64,000 nt of DNA from Legionella jamestowniensis (GTDB taxonomy: Bacteria; Pseudomonadota; Gammaproteobacteria; Legionellales; Legionellaceae), in NCBI RefSeq assembly GCF_001467745.1, contig NZ_LNYG01000013.1, positions 1,914,201 through 1,978,200 of the forward strand, written 5' to 3'. Below, in pieces: positions 57,834 to 64,000 of this stretch (position 1 is its first letter; every line of letters starts with the position of its first letter). The position numbers and the translations under genes were made by a program. The notes beneath the pieces were generated by a model. That model was given only the letters and a program-made list of their open reading frames with translations. It was not told the origin of the DNA and searched no databases.

Positions 57834-60037
57834 AATTCAATCCATCGCAAGCGTAATGCATTAACAATCACAGAAACAGAGCTTAATGACATCGCTGCCG
57901 CTGCAATCATTGGATTTAACAATAATCCTGTGAACGGAAATAAAATTCCCGCGGCTACAGGAACGCCTAAGATGTTATAAATGAAAGCAAAGAATAGATT
58001 TTGACGAATATTACGCATGGTTGCTTCAGAAAGACGTCTGGCTTTAACGATGCCATCCAAATCACCATGAAGCAAAGTAACGCCTGCACTTTCTATCGCA
58101 ACATCCGTACCTGTTCCCATGGCAATTCCTATGTTGGCTTTGGCGAGAGCAGGTGCATCATTAACACCATCACCAGCCATGGCAACAATATTATTTTTAG
58201 CTTGTAGTTCAGCCACAATTTTACTTTTTTCAGCAGGCAAAACCTCAGCAACTACTTTATGAATGCCAAGTTTTGCGGCAACGGCTTCAGCCGTTTTTTT
58301 ATTATCCCCTGTAAGCATTACTATTTCTATGCCTTCTTCTTGCAAGGCTTTAATGGCATTTTGGGCTGTTGATTTTACGGGATCTTCGATAACAAGAATT
58401 GCTGCTATCTCTTGTTCAATTGCCATATACATGACAGAAGCACCGTGAGCACGTAATCCTTCAGCTTTTTCTTGAAACACAGAAACATCAGCGTGCTCTT
58501 CTTCCATGAGTAATGCATTACCAATAGCAATGTTACGCCCAGTGATGGTACCTCTTACACCTTTGCCTGACGGGGCGTCAAAATGAGTTACCGTTTCAAG
58601 TGTTAAACTTTTTTCTTGGGCTGCTAGAACGATAGCACGAGCAAGCGGGTGCTCACTGTTATTTTCCAAAGAGGCAGCCAAAGTTAATGCCTCCGTTTCT
58701 GTTATTTTTGTTGTAACAAGTTGGGTTAATTTAGGATGCCCCTCCGTTAAGGTGCCTGTTTTATCCACTACCAGCATGTTAACTTTTTCTAATTGCTCGA
58801 GAGATTGCGCATTTTTAATTAAAACACCATGGCCTGCACCTTTGCCAATCCCCACCATAATTGACATAGGCGTTGCCAAGCCTAAGGCACAAGGACAAGC
58901 AATAATAAGAACGGAGACAGCAGCAATTAAACCGTAACTGAAAGCAGGGGAAGGACCTACAAAAAGCCAGATAACAAAGGCGAGTAAAGCAATTAAAATC
59001 ACAATGGGTACAAACCAGGAAGCAACCAGGTCTGCCAAACGCTGAATAGGTGCACGGCTTCGCTGGGCATCACTAACCATTTGAACAATCCGTTGCAACA
59101 TGGTATCGCGTCCAACGTGGATGGCTTTCATAATGAAACTACCTGTTTGATTAATGGTTCCGCCGATTACTTGCGAACCGGTTTCTTTACTAACGGGAAT
59201 GGGTTCCCCAGTAATCATTGATTCATCAATATTGCTATACCCTTCGATAATTTCACCATCAACAGGTATTTTCTCACCTGGTCGCACGCGTAAACGATCA
59301 CCTGTTTCTATCGCCTCAATGCTAATTTCTTGTTCAAGGTTATTGGCATCAAGTCGGTGTGCTGTATCGGGCGCTAAGTTTAATAGTGCCCTTATGGCAC
59401 CTCCTGTTTTTTCGCGTGCCTTAAGTTCTAACACTTGGCCCAATAATACCAGTGTGGTGATAACAGCAGCCGCTTCAAAATACACAGCAACAATACCCTG
59501 TTCGTTGCGAAAAGTAGTGGGGAAAAGTTGCGGAAAAAGGGTGGCAATTACACTGTAGCCCCAGGCGATACCCGTTCCTATTGCAATTAGGGTGAACATA
59601 TTTAGATGGCCTGTTGTTAGAGAATGCCAAGCACGAACAAAAAAAGGCCAACCACACCATAAAACAACCGGTGTTGCTAAAATAAGCTGGATCCATACTG
59701 ATGAATTGTCAGGAATAACAGGCAGCAGGTGTTCACCCATTGCAAGAATTAACACAGGCAGGGATAAAAATAAGCCTACCCATAATCGCCGCCGCATATC
59801 CACATATTCAGGATTTTGTTCTTCTTGTAACGAGATGGATTCAGGTTCTAAGGCCATGCCACACAAAGGGCAATTACCGGGTTTATCCTGACGAATCTCA
59901 GGGTGCATGGGACATGTATACATGACAGGCGCACCAGGTGCGGGAATGGGTTTTTGCACCGCCTCTGAATGATGGCAACAGTTGTGTTGTTGTTCGTTTT
60001 CTTTTGCATGATGATGTGAAGGATGTTGATGGTTCAT
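57830..60037 (-). CDS. copA: Copper-type P1B ATPase CopA
   Basis: 735 residues. A His-rich start ([14 protein letters not shown]) and a heavy-metal-binding domain, [10 protein letters not shown] with [10 protein letters not shown] (39-65), replace the common HMA domain. [14 protein letters not shown] is the membrane metal site; [25 protein letters not shown] and [15 protein letters not shown] are the actuator, phosphorylation and hinge motifs. It pumps Cu(I) (possibly Ag) from the cytoplasm to the periplasm, where the Hel pump can take over. 6 bases after csoR. Confidence 0.93.
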   Translation of the reverse strand: MNHQHPSHHHAKENEQQHNCCHHSEAVQKPIPAPGAPVMYTCPMHPEIRQDKPGNCPLCGMALEPESISLQEEQNPEYVDMRRRLWVGLFLSLPVLILAMGEHLLPVIPDNSSVWIQLILATPVVLWCGWPFFVRAWHSLTTGHLNMFTLIAIGTGIAWGYSVIATLFPQLFPTTFRNEQGIVAVYFEAAAVITTLVLLGQVLELKAREKTGGAIRALLNLAPDTAHRLDANNLEQEISIEAIETGDRLRVRPGEKIPVDGEIIEGYSNIDESMITGEPIPVSKETGSQVIGGTINQTGSFIMKAIHVGRDTMLQRIVQMVSDAQRSRAPIQRLADLVASWFVPIVILIALLAFVIWLFVGPSPAFSYGLIAAVSVLIIACPCALGLATPMSIMVGIGKGAGHGVLIKNAQSLEQLEKVNMLVVDKTGTLTEGHPKLTQLVTTKITETEALTLAASLENNSEHPLARAIVLAAQEKSLTLETVTHFDAPSGKGVRGTITGRNIAIGNALLMEEEHADVSVFQEKAEGLRAHGASVMYMAIEQEIAAILVIEDPVKSTAQNAIKALQEEGIEIVMLTGDNKKTAEAVAAKLGIHKVVAEVLPAEKSKIVAELQAKNNIVAMAGDGVNDAPALAKANIGIAMGTGTDVAIESAGVTLLHGDLDGIVKARRLSEATMRNIRQNLFFAFIYNILGVPVAAGILFPFTGLLLNPMIAAAAMSLSSVSVIVNALRLRWIEL

Positions 60038-60043
60038 AATTGC

Positions 60044-60319
60044 CTACTCGTATTTTTGCAATAGATTGATAATTTCTTTAAGTTGTTTAACTTTTTGCTG
60101 TTCGTCATTAACTTGACAGGCTTTAGCCAAACAATGGCCCAAATGAACTTCAAGGACACTCAATTCAATGGTTTTTAAGGCATTTCTTGAGGCCCTTAAT
60201 TGTGTCATGATATCAACACAATAACGTTTTTCTTCAATCATTCGCTTAATGCCTTCAATTTGTCCAAGCACGCGGTTTATACGCGATAATTCTTTGGCAT
60301 GGGTAGGAAAGTCTGACAT
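60044..60319 (-). CDS. csoR: CsoR-family copper-sensing repressor
   Basis: 91 residues from the ATG at 60319 (GGAG 9 bases upstream). Four-helix CsoR/DUF156 fold: LSRINRVLGQIEGIKRMIEE, then RYCVDIMTQL (first Cys) and LEVHLGHCLAKAC (His and second Cys). The Cys-His-Cys set binds Cu(I), which releases DNA. Two matching inverted repeats lie directly upstream. It heads the copA-hel operon. Confidence 0.9.
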   Translation of the reverse strand: MSDFPTHAKELSRINRVLGQIEGIKRMIEEKRYCVDIMTQLRASRNALKTIELSVLEVHLGHCLAKACQVNDEQQKVKQLKEIINLLQKYE

Positions 60320-60335
60320 AGCTATATTCTCCAAT

Positions 60336-60352
60336 ATACCTATATAGGGTAT
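60336..60352. promoter_or_regulatory. Second CsoR-like inverted repeat
   Basis: ATACCTATATAGGGTAT: imperfect repeat next to the main site, nearer the csoR start. Weak second binding site or part of the promoter. Confidence 0.45.
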
Positions 60353-60369
60353 ATACCCCCAGGGGGTAT
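60353..60369. promoter_or_regulatory. CsoR-type operator
   Basis: ATACCCCCAGGGGGTAT, a perfect 17-base palindrome with the G/C-tract core typical of CsoR sites, 34 bases before the csoR start codon. Copper would relieve repression of the whole csoR-copA-hel operon. Confidence 0.8.
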
Positions 60370-60561
60370 TTGTCAAGCCACACTATAAAGTAAGCTTATT
60401 ACCAAGCAGAAGTTCCTTCGCGACTGCGCAAACAGGATTAACTTTTTCATAACATATGATCAAAAGTATATTTGCCCGATTAACTCTTCCTAAAAAAGAC
60501 AAATGCTTGGATTTATGAAATAATTTACTTGAGTTTATAGTCGCCGTACAAGGAAGCAATC

Positions 60562-61119
60562 ATGATTTTGAAAACTTATGATATTAATAATATTGATCAT
60601 CTCCTTACCCCTCTTGAATCTTTCGAGATAACATTAGATTCACCCGCGCTCGATATTTTTACTGACTTTCAAAAGACAGAACCTCTGGTGATTGATGATT
60701 CACTCGATGTAGTAACCGCGGAAGATTTAATGAAAAAAACACATGTGCGATTGAAACTTGTGTTAAATGGTGAAGAGTTTGTAGGAACGCTGGCTTATGG
60801 TGATTTAATTGGTGAAAAAATGATGGCTCTATCCCATCATACGCCGAGAAATCAAATTTTAGTAAGTGATGTAATGACGCCAAGGAGTCACTTGAAAGCA
60901 ATCGCTTTTAATGATTTGAAGCGAGCAAAAATCCGGGATGTTGTAGAGACACTAAAAAATGAAGGTAAGCAACATTTTTTAGTCATTGAAGAAGAGCGTT
61001 ACATACGCGGTATCCTTTCGGCAAGCGACATCGCACGTCGTTTGCATGTACCTGTAGATATTACTCGCGTTTCGACCTTTATCGATATTTATAAGGCTTT
61101 AAATCACGATAAATACTAA
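60562..61119 (+). CDS. CBS-domain pair protein
   Basis: 185 residues with AAGGA 6 bases before the ATG. Two CBS repeats: VTAEDLMKKTHVRLKLVLNG and, further, VSDVMTPRSHLKAIAFNDLK then HFLVIEEERYIRGILSASD. CBS pairs bind adenosine nucleotides and sense energy state; partner unknown. It is divergent from csoR and is followed by a hairpin. Confidence 0.82.
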   Translation: MILKTYDINNIDHLLTPLESFEITLDSPALDIFTDFQKTEPLVIDDSLDVVTAEDLMKKTHVRLKLVLNGEEFVGTLAYGDLIGEKMMALSHHTPRNQILVSDVMTPRSHLKAIAFNDLKRAKIRDVVETLKNEGKQHFLVIEEERYIRGILSASDIARRLHVPVDITRVSTFIDIYKALNHDKY

Positions 61120-61141
61120 TTTATTTTCCCAGGTACATTAT

Positions 61142-61182
61142 CCTGAAAGTGCCATTCTTCAAGCAGCTATGCCGCTTTCAGG
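61142..61182 (+). terminator. Hairpin after the CBS gene
   Basis: CCTGAAAG / CTTTCAGG, 8-base stem with a 25-base loop that extends by a few pairs. No clear U-run follows, so it may be a terminator or a small dispersed repeat. Confidence 0.4.
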
Positions 61183-61286
61183 TGGATCGCAGTAATCGGT
61201 ATTTATAAGACAATATGTTTAAATAATTGCCAATTCGCATCAATTAAGTCATAATGGTTCGGTATGAGTTTTTTTATGACTGTATT

Positions 61287-62363
61287 ATGAGAGCTAAGGT
61301 TAGTTTTTTACCTATTTTTAAACCTGTTCATGTTAAGGGCGTATTAAAAGAAGATAAAGTTAGTACCCTCCTTACTGAAGCCACAGAAATTATCGAATCA
61401 GCGGTTAGTAATATGTCCTCCATTGTCGAAGAACAGTCTTATGATTTCGGTATTGTTATTGGACATGAAGATTTTTTTGAAAGTGCAAGAGATCACATCG
61501 GTGATGGATGCATACCCCAAGCCCAAGGATTGGCTTACTTTGTCAATGAACTGTGTAAATTGAGTGCGCGATATCCCAATGTTCTCCTAATACCGGGAAC
61601 CATTTATCTTTCCGTGAATAAACTAATCCAAGATGAGAAACACTATCGCCAAAATGGTTCTAAAAATTATACTGCGGCTGTTTATGTGCAAAACATAGCC
61701 CCAGTCTTTTATAGAGGCCAGCTGATTCGACTGATTAAAAAAGGGAATTATTTGGAAGGTATTTTTCGTGATGAGGTTAAAGCGTCAAAGTTAAGACGTG
61801 AGTCTATCACCACTGAAAATGATTTTTTGGAGATGCTTTCTTCAACCTGTGAGCGTTTGGAAGTAAGCGCTTATGCTGAAGATGAATTAGAGTCTTTTGT
61901 TCCACGGGTAGTCATGTTTGGTAAAACGCCTTTACCAGGTGAAGAACAATTATTACAAAAATATAATTTAGCTCATGAGAATTTTTTTTCACCGGTATTT
62001 ACTGTAAAAGGTGTACACTGCGGTTTGGAAATTTGTGCTGATCATCGTAGAGCCCAAGCGGGTTTGCTGCCTTGTTTAAGAAATTTGGATATTCATCTTT
62101 TAACCTGTTTTGGTCAGACACCTGTTTATGACGGCACAAACAATCAAGGTTTTTTTATTCGGGCTGATCATGATAGTTCTACTATTTATGATATGAAGGT
62201 AGACAAGGCTATTGAAATAGAAGAACCGCTTGCTTTCTCAAATAAAACAGGGCGTTTGGGGAAAGACCAAGCATTTACATTATTCACTTCGGCAATGAAT
62301 TCAACAGAAGAACCGTTAAGTTTAAGCGCAGAATCTGCAATAATAAGTCTGAACGATACTTAG
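61287..62363 (+). CDS. Divergent nitrilase-superfamily protein
   Basis: About 358 residues; ATG at 61287 preferred but 61254 is also open and neither has a clear ribosome binding site. The nitrilase triad can be placed: Glu in IGHEDFF (about 61), Lys in YRGQLIRLIKKGNY (151/152) and Cys in VHCGLEICADHR (about 250). LLIPGTIYLS is also typical. The protein is far from the well-known amidase and nitrilase groups, with extra inserts between Lys and Cys. It may be a secreted or Legionella-specific amidase. It is convergent with purH (4-base overlap of the stops). Confidence 0.68.
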   Translation: MRAKVSFLPIFKPVHVKGVLKEDKVSTLLTEATEIIESAVSNMSSIVEEQSYDFGIVIGHEDFFESARDHIGDGCIPQAQGLAYFVNELCKLSARYPNVLLIPGTIYLSVNKLIQDEKHYRQNGSKNYTAAVYVQNIAPVFYRGQLIRLIKKGNYLEGIFRDEVKASKLRRESITTENDFLEMLSSTCERLEVSAYAEDELESFVPRVVMFGKTPLPGEEQLLQKYNLAHENFFSPVFTVKGVHCGLEICADHRRAQAGLLPCLRNLDIHLLTCFGQTPVYDGTNNQGFFIRADHDSSTIYDMKVDKAIEIEEPLAFSNKTGRLGKDQAFTLFTSAMNSTEEPLSLSAESAIISLNDT

Positions 62364-63946
62364 TGTTTAAAATGCCGATAACCGGTAAATATCATGGCTA
62401 TTCTTGCTGCATTGGCGGCCGCAATAACCTGCTTGTCACGGATGGAGCCTCCTGGCTGAATAATTGCTGTTATGCCAGCCTCTGCTGCCATCACTATATT
62501 ATCTGGAAAAGGAATGAAGGCATCGGATGCCAACACTGCACCTGAAGTAGAAAAACCTCCTTCTTTGGCTTGCCATAGTGCTATTCGTGTACTCATGACA
62601 CGGCTGGTTTGTCCTGCTCCTATCCCAATAGTGGCTGCATTTTTTGCAAGCACAATCGCATTGGATTTTACATATTTGGCTGTTATCCAGGCGAACATTA
62701 GGTCTTGCATTTCTTGTTCAGAAGGTTCTTTTTCAGACACAAGCCTTAAATCATCGCCATTGATAATATAATCATCATGCTCCTGAACAAGTAGGCCGCC
62801 GTAAATAGTGTGCATGTCTAGCTTAGATTGACTTTCCTTTGGCCATTCTCCGGTTATTAAGACACGCATGGCGGGTTTACTGGCAAAAATAGCCTTTGCT
62901 TCCTCATGAATCGCAGGTCCTATAATTACTTCGGCGAATTGTTTTTCTAAAATTGCTTTTGCAGTTTCCGCATCAATGGTGCGATTAAATGCGAGAATCC
63001 CGCCATAGCTTGATACCGGATCAGCCTGGTAGGCGCGTAAATAGGCATTAGTAATGGTGTCTCCAACGGCCACACCGCAAGGATTACCGTGCTTAACAAT
63101 CACACAAGTCGCAGAAGACAGTGGAAACGCTCTAATGCAATTAAAGGCAGCATCTGCATCCAGCAGGTTGTTATAAGAAAGTTGCTTTCCCTGAATGGTT
63201 TGTGCAGTGGCTAGTGAACCTTTTGGTGGGTTTTTATCGCCATAAAAAATGGCCTGTTGATGAGGGTTTTCACCATAGCGCAACGTATATTGTTTTTTAA
63301 ACTGACAAGTTAAGATAGAAGGAAAACCAGACGGTTCTTTCACATCATTCAGAGTACCCAAATAATTGGCAATAGCAGCATCATAGGCAGCAGTATGGGC
63401 AAATGCTTTCTTGGCCAGCAAAAATCCCCAGTTTTGCGGAGCTTGTCGAGCATGCAGATAATTTTCCACTGTTTCATAGTCATCAGGGGTGACAATAACA
63501 AAAACATGCGCATGATTCTTTGCCGCAGCTCGAATCATCGCAGGACCGCCAACATCAATATTTTCGATCGCTTTCTGAAAATCACAATCAGGATCGCTAA
63601 TGGTTTGTTCAAAAGGGTACAAATTAATAATCAATAGATCAAACCGTTGGATCCCAAATTGCTGCAAGGTAGTTTCATCATCCCGGCCCCGAGCAAGTAT
63701 GCCTGCATGAATGGCGGGGTGCAAGGTTTTCACACGGCCATTGAGCATCTCAGGAAACTTGGTGCAGGCACTGACCTCAGTCACTGGTAAATGATGTTCC
63801 TGTAATACAATGGCGGTATTACCCGTTGCAACCAGCTCTACTCCATTTTCATGAAGTGTTTTTGCTAATTTAACAAGGCCTCGCTTATCAGAAACACTTA
63901 ATAAGGCACGTTTGGGATAAAAGTGAATAAAGTCCTGAGCGCTCAT
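62360..63946 (-). CDS. purH: Bifunctional AICAR formyltransferase/IMP cyclohydrolase PurH
   Basis: 528 residues from the ATG at 63946; an in-frame GTG at 63958 is possible. N-terminal cyclohydrolase domain with RALLSVSDKRGLVKLAKTL and NLYPFEQTI; C-terminal formyltransferase with YGENPHQQAIFYG, the KHGNPCG motif and AAEAGITAIIQPGGSIRD. Catalyses the last two steps of IMP synthesis. The 54 bases beyond the start hold no clear gene. Confidence 0.96.
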   Translation of the reverse strand: MSAQDFIHFYPKRALLSVSDKRGLVKLAKTLHENGVELVATGNTAIVLQEHHLPVTEVSACTKFPEMLNGRVKTLHPAIHAGILARGRDDETTLQQFGIQRFDLLIINLYPFEQTISDPDCDFQKAIENIDVGGPAMIRAAAKNHAHVFVIVTPDDYETVENYLHARQAPQNWGFLLAKKAFAHTAAYDAAIANYLGTLNDVKEPSGFPSILTCQFKKQYTLRYGENPHQQAIFYGDKNPPKGSLATAQTIQGKQLSYNNLLDADAAFNCIRAFPLSSATCVIVKHGNPCGVAVGDTITNAYLRAYQADPVSSYGGILAFNRTIDAETAKAILEKQFAEVIIGPAIHEEAKAIFASKPAMRVLITGEWPKESQSKLDMHTIYGGLLVQEHDDYIINGDDLRLVSEKEPSEQEMQDLMFAWITAKYVKSNAIVLAKNAATIGIGAGQTSRVMSTRIALWQAKEGGFSTSGAVLASDAFIPFPDNIVMAAEAGITAIIQPGGSIRDKQVIAAANAARIAMIFTGYRHFKH

Positions 63947-64000
63947 GGTAAAGCCCACATTTTAAAAATTTTTATTTAACGGCGGGAAAATAATAATAAA

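Overview
The window comes from a Legionella-type gammaproteobacterium. The evidence is a prpA-lvrA-lvrB-lvrC regulator block feeding a trb conjugation operon, an rpsU-yqeY-dnaG-rpoD macromolecular synthesis operon, a helCBA-like metal efflux operon, low GC, and several large orphan proteins of the kind seen in Legionella genomes. The species cannot be fixed from the sequence alone.

About 1 to 37,740 is the interior and right end of an integrative conjugative element (ICE); its left end lies outside the window. Left to right it holds the C-terminal part of a TraI-type relaxase with a small Cys-rich gene nested in its 3' end, a DUF4917/SIR2-like gene, and a long leftward operon (18,305 to 2,226): lvrA, lvrB, lvrC (CsrA-like), trbB-C-D-E-F-G-H-I-J-K-L, traG, traF, a very acidic 54-residue protein that had to be found by hand, and an ArdC/metalloprotease/Toprim primase fusion. 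Most junctions are 4-base start/stop overlaps. A CI/LexA-like repressor (prpA) is divergent from lvrA across a 200-base region with three 15-base operator-like inverted repeats. A fourth repeat of the same type lies before the xis-int pair at the far end of the element.

Between prpA and the integrase lies cargo. A four-gene operon (HTH protein, SNF2-type helicase with DUF3883, DUF1156 DNA methyltransferase, DUF499 ATPase) looks like a DISARM-related defence system. It is followed by a peptide transporter, an orphan protein, a second helicase with a coupled small zinc-ribbon protein, a serine recombinase without its catalytic serine, and a two-gene unit made of a 61-residue peptide gene coupled to a methyltransferase that closely resembles split-borosin peptide backbone N-methyltransferases. 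Xis and a tyrosine recombinase sit against the 3' end of a CAU-anticodon tRNA, the probable attachment site.

From 37,735 rightward the DNA looks like core chromosome: the tRNA, rpoD, dnaG, yqeY, rpsU, tsaD, plsY, hemW, nudE, mdh, a 656-residue coiled-coil protein with a C-terminal membrane segment (possible secreted effector), an FAD monooxygenase-like protein, a six-gene copper/heavy-metal resistance operon (csoR, copA, helC-, helB- and helA-like genes, a His-rich secreted protein) with a CsoR-type operator, a CBS-domain protein, a divergent nitrilase-like protein, and purH.
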